Notes under the pieces: model-generated
What the model saw: only the letters and a program-made list of their open reading frames with translations
What the model was told of the DNA's origin: nothing
Databases searched by the model: none
NCBI RefSeq assembly: GCF_002796975.1
Contig: NZ_PEKV01000011.1
Coordinates: 62,338-102,374, forward strand
DNA: 40,037 nt
DNA from: Ferrovibrio sp.
GTDB taxonomy: Bacteria > Pseudomonadota > Alphaproteobacteria > Ferrovibrionales > Ferrovibrionaceae
Reading direction: 5' to 3'
Translations under genes and position numbers: made by a program
Shown: piece by piece, positions 16,254 through 23,916 of the stretch
Layout of the letters: every line of letters begins with the position of its first letter
Numbering within the stretch: the stretch's first letter is position 1

Positions 16254-16616
16254 ATGTCCGCCCGAGCCTTTCTCCAGATTCCCAGCCGCGATGACCTCGA
16301 CTGCCTGCCCGATCCGGCCGAGGCCTTCCTGACCAGCGCGCTGGACGGGGCCTTGCGGGGCAATGGCCTGTTCAACCTGCGCGCCGGCGTGGGCAGCGGG
16401 CAGGTCAACGGACATGCCGATGTCTGCAAGCTGCAGGAGCTGCTGCATCTGGAAGGCTATCTCGACATTGCCGCCACCAACGGGCCGACTGGCATCTGGG
16501 GCGCGCGCGAAGATTATGCCCTGCGCAAATTCCAGCGCGACAACGGCCTGGCCATCGATGGCGTCGTGTGGCCCCGCGGCGAGACCATTGAGGCAATCCG
16601 CGGCTTTTCGCAATGA
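16254..16616 (+). CDS. Small peptidoglycan-binding domain protein without signal peptide
   Basis: The protein has 120 residues. Residues of about 56-115 form a PG_binding_1 type domain: DVCKLQELLHLEGYL, then IWGAREDYALRKFQRDNGL, IDGVVWPRGETIEAI. No signal peptide, transmembrane segment or catalytic domain is seen, so export is unexplained. ATG 16254 follows GGGAG. Its stop overlaps the next start in ATGA (16613-16616), so it is coupled to a small membrane protein. The domain is common in phage endolysins and cell-wall enzymes. The promoter bears LexA-like boxes. The role is unknown. Confidence 0.78.
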   Translation: MSARAFLQIPSRDDLDCLPDPAEAFLTSALDGALRGNGLFNLRAGVGSGQVNGHADVCKLQELLHLEGYLDIAATNGPTGIWGAREDYALRKFQRDNGLAIDGVVWPRGETIEAIRGFSQ

Positions 16617-16810
16617 ACCGGCTGTTGATCAGTGCCGTGCTGGGCGCGCTGCTGCCGCTGGCATTCATCGGCGGCATCGCGATGCAGAACGAGAGTCATG
16701 TACTGCACGCAGATCGTGCGGCGTTTCAGATTCTGCTGCCGATGCTGCTGTTCGGCATGATGGCCTTTGCGGTCTGGACGCTGATGCGCCAGCGCCCATC
16801 AGCAGCATGA
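16613..16810 (+). CDS. Small two-helix membrane protein, holin-sized
   Basis: The protein has 65 residues. Helix 1 spans about 4-24 (LLISAVLGALLPLAFIGGIA) and helix 2 about 39-58 (FQILLPMLLFGMMAFAVWTL), joined by a polar loop, with a short basic C-tail RQRPSAA. It is translationally coupled to the peptidoglycan-binding gene. Size and topology resemble class II holins, but no family could be recognised, and many small membrane proteins look the same. It could equally be an anchor for its partner. Confidence 0.65.
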   Translation: MNRLLISAVLGALLPLAFIGGIAMQNESHVLHADRAAFQILLPMLLFGMMAFAVWTLMRQRPSAA

Positions 16811-16852
16811 CACCGCGAGTGCCAATCGGCATCGCGTTTACACAATCTTGTT

Positions 16853-16862
16853 GAATCGAATC
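16853..16862. promoter_or_regulatory. Two adjoining GANTC sites upstream of usg
   Basis: GAATCGAATC contains two abutting CcrM-type GANTC sites about 95 bp before the usg start. They are possibly methylation-dependent, with no direct evidence. Confidence 0.3.
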
Positions 16863-16956
16863 CGACACTGCTGACAGGCTTTGACTGTTGGTGCCGGCTT
16901 CCGCGTCGGTGTTCACCGGTATCGGATGCCGGCTCCCGTCCCTGACTGGAGGCGCG

Positions 16957-17256
16957 ATGTCGGATCATTCTCCGGACGACAAGACATTCAATCATGCCGC
17001 ATGGCTGCAGAAGCTGCTGACGCATCGTCTGACCACGGCGGAAATCCTCTACCACATGCCTGATCATCCCAGCCTGCTGCAGAGCTATGTCTGGCAGGAT
17101 TACGATCTGGCGCCGAAATTTCCGGTGCTGCAGACGTTTCTCGATTTCTGGGAAGACAGGCTGGACGGCAGGCTGCACAGCGTGCGCGTGGTTTCAGCCC
17201 GGCTGGTGAGTCCGGTGGAAATCCGCGCGGCGGCGGAGAGCTACAGCCTGCATTGA
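16957..17256 (+). CDS. usg: Usg family protein
   Basis: The protein has 99 residues. LTTAEILYHMPDHPSLLQSY, VWQDYDLAPKFPVLQ and FLDFWEDRLDGRLHSVRV form the full Usg signature. The family is almost confined to alphaproteobacteria and is named for an ORF upstream of trp genes in Caulobacter; its biochemical role is not known. ATG 16957 follows GGAGGCGCG; a start 23 codons upstream is possible but outside the family's usual length. It converges on the glycosyltransferase gene 10 bp away. Confidence 0.9.
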   Translation: MSDHSPDDKTFNHAAWLQKLLTHRLTTAEILYHMPDHPSLLQSYVWQDYDLAPKFPVLQTFLDFWEDRLDGRLHSVRVVSARLVSPVEIRAAAESYSLH

Positions 17257-17266
17257 GGGAAACTGC

Positions 17267-18037
17267 CTACTCGCCGCGTTCGAGATCGGCCTTGAGATAA
17301 CTCAGGATCGGATAGAGCCCGGCCATCAGCGCGATCAGGAAACCGTAGCGGCCTTCGCGATAGCCCTTGCGGCCGATATAGCATTTGTAGAAGCGGCTGA
17401 AGATGCGGCGGATATTATGGCCGTAAGAGCCGATATCCTTGCCCTCGGCCCGCAACGCCCGCAGGTCGGCAGCATTTGAGGTCGTGTAGCGATCCAGCCG
17501 GTGGATCATGTCGGAGATATTCCTGTCGACATAATGGATCATGCGGCTCTTGAGGAAACGCTGCTCGCCCTTCAGCTCCAGGGCGGGATGCACGCGCTGG
17601 TCGCCCCAGCGTTTGGCGCCTTTGGCGGTCAGCCGCGGCGCCATCATCACGCCGAAATATCCACCCCAGCCATAGCGCACCAGACGGCTGCCGACATAGT
17701 TGTCGAAAGGTATCAAGATATGGCCGAATTTTGCCGTCGCGATCACATCACGGATTTCGCGCGCCATCTCGCCCGGCACGCGTTCGTCGGCATCCACTTC
17801 CAGGATCCAGTCGCCGCTGCAGGCATCAAGTCCGGTATTGCGGCGCTCGCCTTCCAGCGGCCAGGCGCCCTCGATCAGTCTGGTCGTGAATCCGGCTGCG
17901 ATCTCGCGCGTGGTGTCGGTGCAGCGGTCGAGCACCACCACGATCTCGTCGGCAAAGCGTAAACGCTCCAGGCAGTCGGCGATCTGCGCGGCTTCGTTAT
18001 GCGCGACGACGAGGGCGGAGAGTTTCGGCGCGGTCAT
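17267..18037 (-). CDS. Family 2 glycosyltransferase, WaaE/KdtX-like
   Basis: The protein has 256 residues of the GT-A fold. LSALVVAHNEAAQIADCLE is the N-terminal nucleotide-sugar site, WILEVDADERVP holds the DxD metal motif, and GERRNTGLD is shared with LPS core glucosyltransferases of the WaaE type. A hydrophobic C-terminal segment (FLIALMAGLYPILSYL) may sit on the membrane. It starts 3 bp after the upstream GT9 stop, so the two form an operon, probably for LPS or another surface glycan. Donor and acceptor are unknown. Confidence 0.88.
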   Translation of the reverse strand: MTAPKLSALVVAHNEAAQIADCLERLRFADEIVVVLDRCTDTTREIAAGFTTRLIEGAWPLEGERRNTGLDACSGDWILEVDADERVPGEMAREIRDVIATAKFGHILIPFDNYVGSRLVRYGWGGYFGVMMAPRLTAKGAKRWGDQRVHPALELKGEQRFLKSRMIHYVDRNISDMIHRLDRYTTSNAADLRALRAEGKDIGSYGHNIRRIFSRFYKCYIGRKGYREGRYGFLIALMAGLYPILSYLKADLERGE

Positions 18038-18040
18038 GCC

Positions 18041-19000
18041 TCAGTCCTCTTGCGCGTGTTTCCACACGCTTTCCGCGGCGCGCTGCGCCTTGTCCACGCT
18101 CAGGTCCAGCATGCGGCTGTCGTGGCTGCGGTGATCATAGCCCTTTTCGCCGACGATCTCCTCGAAGCTGCGGTCGGTGCGCACCGCGCCGTTCTTCTCG
18201 CCCCAGGGACCGTAAATTTCCTCGCGGCTCGGGCCGAACAGGCCAAGCGTCAGCGTGCCGGCGGCGGCGGCCAGATGCATCAGCCCGCTGTCGTTGCCGA
18301 TATAGAAGTCGCAGCGTTTCAGTGCCGCACCGATGGTCTGCAGGTCCAGCTTGCCGACGAAATCCAGCGTATGCTCGGCCGGCAGGTTGCCGAGCGCCGG
18401 CGCAGCCAGGGCTTCCTCGCCCGGTCCGCCGAACACCACGATACGCGCATTCGGCAGGATGCCATTCTCGCCCGTCAGGCGCTGCGCCAGTTCGGCGAAA
18501 CGTGCGCCGGGCCAGATCTTGCCGCCCCAGTTGGCGGTCGGGCCGAGCGCCAGCACCGGACGGCCATCATCTGGCCACAGCTTTTTCGCCGCCTTGGTTG
18601 CCTCGTCCTTCAGCCAGAGCCGCGGCGAGACGACATCCTTCAGCTTGAGGAAATTCGACAGCACGATCACCTTGTGCAGGCGCGAACCCGAGCCGCTGAA
18701 ACTGCGGCGGCGGCGCGACAGCAGGAACTGGCCGATGCCGGAGCCGCGCAGGTCGACGATCAGCCAGAAGCGGGTCAGCGCCAGCTTCTTCCACAATTCC
18801 CACCAATGCCCGGCCCAGGGCTTCTTTTCCATCACGATCAGGCGGTCGAGATTGGGCACGGCCTCGAACACGCCGACGGCCGCGGGTCCGCAGGCCACGG
18901 TGAAGCGGGCCTTGGGAAACTGGGCATGCAGGGCGTTGAGCAGGCCGGTCGACAGGATTGCGTCGCCGACCCGGTTGGCGGAAATGAACAGGATGCGCAT
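18041..19000 (-). CDS. Family 9 glycosyltransferase (LPS heptosyltransferase-like)
   Basis: The protein has 319 residues. N-terminal ANRVGDAILSTGLLNALHAQFP and C-terminal IGNDSGLMHLAAAAGTLTLGLFGPS are hallmarks of the WaaC/WaaF ADP-heptose transferase family (GT-B fold). MRILFISANR at 19000 is the natural start; the frame runs further upstream without family sequence. It heads a two-gene operon with the GT2 gene. It probably adds a sugar to the LPS core on the inner membrane's cytoplasmic face; heptose as donor is only a family-based guess. Confidence 0.87.
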   Translation of the reverse strand: MRILFISANRVGDAILSTGLLNALHAQFPKARFTVACGPAAVGVFEAVPNLDRLIVMEKKPWAGHWWELWKKLALTRFWLIVDLRGSGIGQFLLSRRRRSFSGSGSRLHKVIVLSNFLKLKDVVSPRLWLKDEATKAAKKLWPDDGRPVLALGPTANWGGKIWPGARFAELAQRLTGENGILPNARIVVFGGPGEEALAAPALGNLPAEHTLDFVGKLDLQTIGAALKRCDFYIGNDSGLMHLAAAAGTLTLGLFGPSREEIYGPWGEKNGAVRTDRSFEEIVGEKGYDHRSHDSRMLDLSVDKAQRAAESVWKHAQED

Positions 19001-19082
19001 GGTGCCAATCTTAAAGGTTTGGCCGGTTATAGGGGTGTGCTTTCGCCTTGCCAAGGTCGGATGGCTCCCATAGGTGAAGGGG

Positions 19083-19946
19083 ATGTCCGATCTAACCTGC
19101 TCCCCCCCGATCTGCGCCGCCCTGCCCGGCCGCACCCTGCTGCGGATTTCCGGGCCGGATGCCGCAGGTTTCCTCAATCCGCTGATTTCCAGCGACGTGG
19201 CGAGCGAGGCGGGCCGGGCGGTCTATGCCGCGCTGCTGACGCCGCAGGGCAAGTTCCTGCATGATTTTCTGGTCTATACGCAAAGCGCCGACACCCTGCT
19301 GGTCGATGTGGCGGCCGAACGTCGCGCCGACCTGAAGCGCCGGCTGACACTCTATCGCCTGCGCGCCAGGGTCGAACTGGCAGAGATCGAGGACTGGCAG
19401 GGCTATGCGCTGTTCGGCAGCGGACGGATGCCGGAGATGCCGGAAGGGTCTGTCCTGTTCACCGATCCGCGCCTGCCGGCTTTGGGCTGGCGGCTGTGGC
19501 TGCCTGCCAATATCGCGCCGCCGCTCACCATCACCAGCCTGGCGGCCTACGAAGCGCATCGCATCGCGCTCGGCGTGCCCGAGGGCGTACGCGACATCGA
19601 AGTGGATAAAGGCCTGCTGCTGGAAAACCATTTCGAGGCGCTCAACGGCGTCGATTTCAGGAAGGGCTGCTATATCGGCCAGGAGCTGACGGCCCGCACC
19701 AAATATCGTGGCCTGCTGAAGAAGCAGCTCTATCGCGTGGAAGGCAAGGCGGCCCTGCCGGCCATGGGCACGCCGATCACTGCCGGCGGCCAGGAGGTTG
19801 GGCAGCTGCGGTCAGTTTCCGGCAGCAGTGGGCTGGCGCTGCTGCGACTGGATGCAGTGTCTTCGCAAGAACTGGATGCCGCGGGCGTTGCGCTGACCGC
19901 AATCCGCCCCGACTATGCAGGACCGATTCCAGAGGCAAAGACCTAA
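19083..19946 (+). CDS. ygfZ: Folate-dependent Fe-S/tRNA-modification protein YgfZ
   Basis: The protein has 287 residues and resembles GcvT. The diagnostic motif KGCYIGQELTAR lies in the middle to C-terminal half and includes the conserved cysteine. YgfZ (IBA57 in eukaryotes) uses tetrahydrofolate to help build or repair [4Fe-4S] enzymes such as MiaB. ATG 19083 is preferred over GTG 19074, which has no advantage. tag follows after 4 bp, a frequent pairing in alphaproteobacteria. Confidence 0.92.
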   Translation: MSDLTCSPPICAALPGRTLLRISGPDAAGFLNPLISSDVASEAGRAVYAALLTPQGKFLHDFLVYTQSADTLLVDVAAERRADLKRRLTLYRLRARVELAEIEDWQGYALFGSGRMPEMPEGSVLFTDPRLPALGWRLWLPANIAPPLTITSLAAYEAHRIALGVPEGVRDIEVDKGLLLENHFEALNGVDFRKGCYIGQELTARTKYRGLLKKQLYRVEGKAALPAMGTPITAGGQEVGQLRSVSGSSGLALLRLDAVSSQELDAAGVALTAIRPDYAGPIPEAKT

Positions 19947-19950
19947 TCAA

Positions 19951-20577
19951 ATGGCCAAGAAACTCATCGCCGCTGTCGCCGTGGACGACGGCCGCTGCCG
20001 CTGCACCTGGTGCGGTGTCGATCCGCTCTATGTGAACTATCACGACACCGAATGGGGCGTACCCGAATGGGACAGCCGCGCCCTGTTCGAGAAGCTGATC
20101 CTCGATGGCTTCCAGGCGGGATTGAGCTGGATCACCATCCTGCGCAAGCGCGACAATTTCCGCAAAGCCTTCGACGGTTTCGTGCCCGAGAAGATCGTGC
20201 GCTATACGCCGAAGAAGCTGGATGCGCTGATGCTGGACGAAGGCATCATCCGCAATAAGGCCAAGATCCACGGCACGGTGGCCAATGCGCGCGGCTGGCT
20301 CGAAATCATGGAAACGGAGAAGGGCGGTTTCTCCGGCTATCTGTGGAAGTATCTCGACGGCAAGCCGCTGCAGAACAGCTGGGCGCAGAAAAAGCATGTG
20401 CCGGCGGAAACGCCGCTGAGCCAGACGATCTCGAAGGATCTGCGCAAGCGCGGCTTCACTTTCGTCGGCCCCACCATCGTCTATGCCTTCATGCAGGCGG
20501 TCGGCATGATCAACGATCACACCACCGATTGCTTCCGCCATCGCGAAGTGCAGAAACTGAAAAAGCCGCGCGGCTGA
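19951..20577 (+). CDS. tag: DNA-3-methyladenine glycosylase I
   Basis: The protein has 208 residues. Aligning by eye with E. coli Tag, the zinc ligands are kept: C18 (in RCTWCGVDPLY), H31 (YHDTEWGVP), and the C-terminal NDHTTDC pair. LDGFQAGLSWITILRKR and KRGFTFVGPTIVYAFMQAVG are family blocks. It excises 3-methyladenine from alkylated DNA. ATG 19951 is chosen; an in-frame start 12 codons upstream lies inside ygfZ. No SOS or Ada-like site was seen before the gene, which reads from the ygfZ transcript. Confidence 0.95.
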   Translation: MAKKLIAAVAVDDGRCRCTWCGVDPLYVNYHDTEWGVPEWDSRALFEKLILDGFQAGLSWITILRKRDNFRKAFDGFVPEKIVRYTPKKLDALMLDEGIIRNKAKIHGTVANARGWLEIMETEKGGFSGYLWKYLDGKPLQNSWAQKKHVPAETPLSQTISKDLRKRGFTFVGPTIVYAFMQAVGMINDHTTDCFRHREVQKLKKPRG

Positions 20578-20589
20578 TTTGAAGTAAGA

Positions 20590-20700
20590 CCCTCACCCTC
20601 CCGCCGCTTCGCGTCGGGTCCCTCCCTCTCCCACAAGTGGGAGGGGGCAGATGCGCCTCTTGCTCCCTCTCCCGCTTGCGGGAGAGGGTTGGGGTGAGGG
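20590..20700. repeat. CCCTCACCC/GGGTGAGGG repeat element with inner hairpins
   Basis: Outer arms CCCTCACCC (20590-20598) and GGGTGAGGG (20692-20700) enclose two hairpins: CTCCCAC-AA-GTGGGAG (20628-20643) and CCCTCTCCCGC-TT-GCGGGAGAGGG. This widespread proteobacterial intergenic repeat lies between two convergent genes and may end transcription from both sides. Confidence 0.85.
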
Positions 20701-20719
20701 TGTTTCGTTCGGGCGATGC

Positions 20720-21856
20720 TTACGCCGCCTTGCCGTCGGCGTTCAGGCCCATGGCGATGCGGCCGGCCAGCTTCTGCTGCGGCAGCATGGTGAAGGGGTG
20801 ATAGCGCGCTGCCTGCAGGTCGCGGTACAGCCGCTCGATGCCGTTGTCGCGATAGAAGGCACTGCCGCCGGCGGCATCCAGCGCCAGCGCACCGACCTGC
20901 AGCAGGCTTTCGGTCATCGCACGCTTCAGCGTCATCATCGTTGCCGTGGTCTGTTCGCCCGGCGCGCCGGCATCGCCGAACTGCAGCATGCGCTCATGCG
21001 TGGCGGTGGCGGTGGCCAGCGCGGTGTCCATCGCACCGATCAGGATCTGTGCCTCGGTATCTTCACGCCGCTTCGATGCCAGACGCACGGTTTCGTCGCG
21101 CAGCTTTTCGGCCACGCCGCGATACACGCTGTAGATCAGCGGGAAGGCGACCAGGGTGACCAGATGGAAGAACGGATGCCACACGCCGGCAGGACGCCGC
21201 GCGCTGATCGCGGCATCGGCCACGAACACATCCTTCAGCACCACGTCATGCGAACCGCTGGCGCGCATGCCCAGCGTGCGCCAGGTCTGCTCGATGCTGA
21301 CGCCCTCGGCCTTCATCGGCACGGCGGCATGCAGCACTTCGCCATCACACACGGCCATGGTCATCAGCAGGTTGCCGGCTTCGCAGCCGCTGACGAAACG
21401 CTTGCGGCCCGAGAAGCGGTAGCCGCCCTCGACCTTCACGGCGCTGCCCGAACCGGCGAGCCAGTCGTTGCCGCCGGTCGACAGCAGCATCAGATTTTCG
21501 GTGGCAATGCGTTTCAGCACGGCTTCGACGGCGGCAGGATCGCCGCGCCAGCGCCGCACCAGCAGGGCGACCGGATGCATGTGCATGGAGAGGGCCAGCG
21601 CCGTGCCGCTGCAGCCACCAGCGAAGCTGCGCAGCATGTCGGCCACGTCGCGATAGCCGGCGCCCAGGCCGCCCAGTTCGGCGGGGATCAGCGCGGGCAG
21701 GATGCCAGCCTGCTTGATCAGGGCGAAATTGTCGGCGGCAAAGCGGTCGGACGCGTCGTTCAATACGGCACTGGCGGCGAAGGCTTCGCCCAAGGGTGCT
21801 ATGCGCGCGGCGAGGTTTTCGGTGGCGGGTTTCTTGATCTGCGACTGAACGGTCAT
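20720..21856 (-). CDS. Acyl-CoA dehydrogenase family flavoprotein
   Basis: The protein has 378 residues with the acyl-CoA dehydrogenase layout: helical N domain (LIKQAGILPALIPAELGGLG), middle beta domain (GGYRFSGRKRFVSGCEAG, GMRASGSHDVVLKDVFV), and C-terminal helices ending in ARYHPFTMLPQQKLAGRIAMG. It could oxidise an acyl-CoA or be a related flavin monooxygenase (DszC/SfnB branch); the catalytic Glu was not located by eye. It is divergent from the HxlR-SCP2 regulator gene, which probably controls it through the palindromes between them. Confidence 0.85.
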   Translation of the reverse strand: MTVQSQIKKPATENLAARIAPLGEAFAASAVLNDASDRFAADNFALIKQAGILPALIPAELGGLGAGYRDVADMLRSFAGGCSGTALALSMHMHPVALLVRRWRGDPAAVEAVLKRIATENLMLLSTGGNDWLAGSGSAVKVEGGYRFSGRKRFVSGCEAGNLLMTMAVCDGEVLHAAVPMKAEGVSIEQTWRTLGMRASGSHDVVLKDVFVADAAISARRPAGVWHPFFHLVTLVAFPLIYSVYRGVAEKLRDETVRLASKRREDTEAQILIGAMDTALATATATHERMLQFGDAGAPGEQTTATMMTLKRAMTESLLQVGALALDAAGGSAFYRDNGIERLYRDLQAARYHPFTMLPQQKLAGRIAMGLNADGKAA

Positions 21857-21924
21857 GACGGTCTCCGGGCCAGTTGGGGGTAACTAAAGGCGGCGGATAC
21901 TGGTCGGGAGGCCATTCACAGGAT

Positions 21925-21941
21925 AGTGCAAAATTTGCACT
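21925..21941. promoter_or_regulatory. Perfect 17-bp palindrome, candidate HxlR operator
   Basis: AGTGCAAA-A-TTTGCACT is an exact inverted repeat with 8-bp arms. It lies between divergent genes, 69 bp from the dehydrogenase start and 36 bp before the ATG 21977 of the HxlR gene. Confidence 0.6.
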
Positions 21942-21959
21942 TGGCACTTCAGGGCTTCT

Positions 21960-21987
21960 CGCATATCCATGCCGGCATGGATATGCG
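21960..21987. promoter_or_regulatory. Perfect 28-bp palindrome spanning the HxlR start codon
   Basis: The 14-bp arms (left CGCATATCCATGCC) are exact inverted copies with no spacer, centred between 21973 and 21974. The palindrome contains ATG 21977 and ATG 21983. It may be a second operator or an RNA hairpin that hides the start. Confidence 0.65.
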
Positions 21988-22756
21988 CTATGGCATTTTC
22001 TGCCCGGTCGCAAAGGCCGCCGAGGTTGTGGCGAGCCGTTGGACCCCGCTGATTCTGAGCGAATTGATGAAGGGCCGCGAGCGCTTCGTCGACATCCAGC
22101 AGGGCGTGCCGCTGATGTCGCGCAGCCTGCTGTCGCGCCGTCTCAAGGAAATGGAAATCAGCAACCTGATCGCGCGCGTGCCGCAGGGTCGCGGCCATGT
22201 CTACCGGCTGACCGAAGCGGGCAATGCGCTCCGCCCGCTGATCAACCAGCTGGCAGCCTGGGGCAGCACATATCGTCTGCCCTATCTCGATGAGCAGGAT
22301 CGCAACGTCAGCTACCTGATGTATTCGATGCGCGATTTCCTGCTGCATGGCCGGCTGGGTGAACTGCCCGCCAAATGCGTCGTGCATTTCGAATTCACCA
22401 ATGTGCCGCGCCGCGACCACAAGCTGCGCAACTGGTGGCTCATCAAGCGCGATGGCGACATTGATCTCTGCTACACCGATATGGGCTTCCAGGTCGATCT
22501 GCAGATCACCGCCGATCTCGACGTGCTGACGCGGATCATCGTCGGCACCGCCAGCCTGCAGAAGGCGCGCATCGCCGGCGATGTGGCCTTCTCGGAGAAT
22601 CCGCGTCTGGTCAACAGGCTGATCAATGCGCTCGAACTGGTCGAGCCGCCGCGGATGCGCCTGCTGCGTGTGCCGGAAGAGCCGCCGCCGCCCAGCATGC
22701 TGCCGATGCCGCTGAACCTGCGGAAGTCGCTTAAAACGACGAGCCGGGCTGCTTAA
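21977..22756 (+). CDS. HxlR-family regulator with C-terminal SCP2-like domain
   Basis: The protein has 259 residues from ATG 21977. Residues of about 5-100 form the HxlR winged helix: FCPVAKAAEVVASRWTPLIL, SRSLLSRRLKEME, GRGHVYRLTEAG. Residues of about 125-235 (HFEFTNVPRRDHKLRNWWL, VDLQITADLDVLTRIIVG) look like a sterol-carrier (SCP2) fold, a possible lipid or acyl-CoA sensor. An in-frame GTG at 21926 (AGGA 3 bp upstream) would add 17 residues. It is divergent from the acyl-CoA dehydrogenase gene. The end overlaps the convergent DUF924 gene by 26 bp. Confidence 0.85.
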   Translation: MDMRYGIFCPVAKAAEVVASRWTPLILSELMKGRERFVDIQQGVPLMSRSLLSRRLKEMEISNLIARVPQGRGHVYRLTEAGNALRPLINQLAAWGSTYRLPYLDEQDRNVSYLMYSMRDFLLHGRLGELPAKCVVHFEFTNVPRRDHKLRNWWLIKRDGDIDLCYTDMGFQVDLQITADLDVLTRIIVGTASLQKARIAGDVAFSENPRLVNRLINALELVEPPRMRLLRVPEEPPPPSMLPMPLNLRKSLKTTSRAA

Positions 22757-23303
22757 GGAATTCCACTTCTTCCAGTGAGCTGTCGCGGCCGAGTGCGGCA
22801 TTGCGGTGCGGGAAGCGGCCGAAGCGCGCGATGATCACGCGATGCTTGTCGGCCCACCCTGCCAGATCGAAACCGGGCAGATCCTTGTCCAGCGCCGAGA
22901 ACAGCAGATGCGCCAGATCCTGGTCGGGCAGATGCTCGCTGTGTTCAAAGGGCAGGTAGAAGAACAGCCGCATCACCGGCGGCACGGCGATGTCGAAGCC
23001 GCGGTCCACCGCCTGGCGGGCAATGATGCGGGCGCGTGTATCGCCGGCAAAAGCCTTGGCCTGGCCGCGGAACAGGTTACGCGGAAACTGGTCGAGCAGG
23101 ATCAGCAGCGCCAGCGCACCTTCGGCCGTCTGCGTCCAGTCGGCATAGCCTTCGGCCAGTGCGGTTTCGACGGCAGCAGAAAAGCGACCGCGGATTGCCT
23201 CATCGAAAGCGTCGTTCTTTTCAAACCATGCCTTGCGATGTGTCAGCTCGGCGCCAGGCTGGCGGTCGAACCAGAAATCGAGAATGTCGTCAGGCGTCGT
23301 CAT
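22731..23303 (-). CDS. DUF924 family protein
   Basis: The protein has 190 residues. It begins DDILDFWFDRQPG, with LLILLDQFPRNLFRG, MRLFFYLPFEHSE and RFGRFPHRNAALGR, the standard DUF924 blocks. The fold is all-helical and TPR-like; function is unknown. Its ATG overlaps the stop of the PAS gene (TCAT at 23302-23305 on the plus strand), showing coupled translation. Confidence 0.9.
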   Translation of the reverse strand: MTTPDDILDFWFDRQPGAELTHRKAWFEKNDAFDEAIRGRFSAAVETALAEGYADWTQTAEGALALLILLDQFPRNLFRGQAKAFAGDTRARIIARQAVDRGFDIAVPPVMRLFFYLPFEHSEHLPDQDLAHLLFSALDKDLPGFDLAGWADKHRVIIARFGRFPHRNAALGRDSSLEEVEFLKQPGSSF

Positions 23304-23812
23304 CAGTCGGCGATCTCCCAGTACCAGTAACCGATCAGATGGTGCGCGGTTCCTCGATCATCAAGCAGCGGCGCAAGAATACGCTGGAACATGATGAACT
23401 CGCGGCCATGCTTCAGCGAGCCGCGCCGGGCATAATGCGGCTGGCCGCTGCGCAGGATGCCGAGGTATTCGGCATTCAGCCGGGCGACCTGCTCGGGCGT
23501 ATAGAGTTCGTCGAAATAGCGGCCGGTATAGTCATGCGCGGTGGCATGGCGATGCGCGGTGCCCAGCAGACGGTAATACAGCCGGCCGTCGTCGGGTCCG
23601 GCCGGATCGCCGCTACGCGGCACCCAGTCGATCAGGCCGATGCCGGGCAGCAGATGGGGCGGAATCTGCAGCGCGTCGATGGCGCGTTTCGGCGGTACGC
23701 CGCCGGCCGCGGCGCGCAGTGCCTGCCAGTGACGCAGAAATTCCGCCAGCGGCGGTGGCAGGGCCACCGGCCAGTCTGACTCGGCAATGATCGGATCGCC
23801 GCTGCGGTCCAT
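23303..23812 (-). CDS. PAS_5 domain protein
   Basis: The protein has 169 residues from MDRSGDPI at 23812, placed after GGAGA. A single PAS-like domain covers most of it: IPPHLLPGIGLIDWV, LYYRLLGTAHRHA, DYTGRYFDELY, FIMFQRILAPLLDD. These are features of the PAS_5 family, abundant in Rhodospirillales. It has no kinase, cyclase or DNA-binding domain. The ligand and partner are unknown. It is translationally coupled to the DUF924 gene. Confidence 0.85.
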   Translation of the reverse strand: MDRSGDPIIAESDWPVALPPPLAEFLRHWQALRAAAGGVPPKRAIDALQIPPHLLPGIGLIDWVPRSGDPAGPDDGRLYYRLLGTAHRHATAHDYTGRYFDELYTPEQVARLNAEYLGILRSGQPHYARRGSLKHGREFIMFQRILAPLLDDRGTAHHLIGYWYWEIAD

Positions 23813-23916
23813 GACGTTGTCTCCTGCTGCCAGAATAGGCACGACGCCCGAGTCCTGTCCCTGTTAAAACACCTGCCGCTTCTGCTAGCCTGCCAGAAAA
23901 CAGGAGCGGGAACGTC

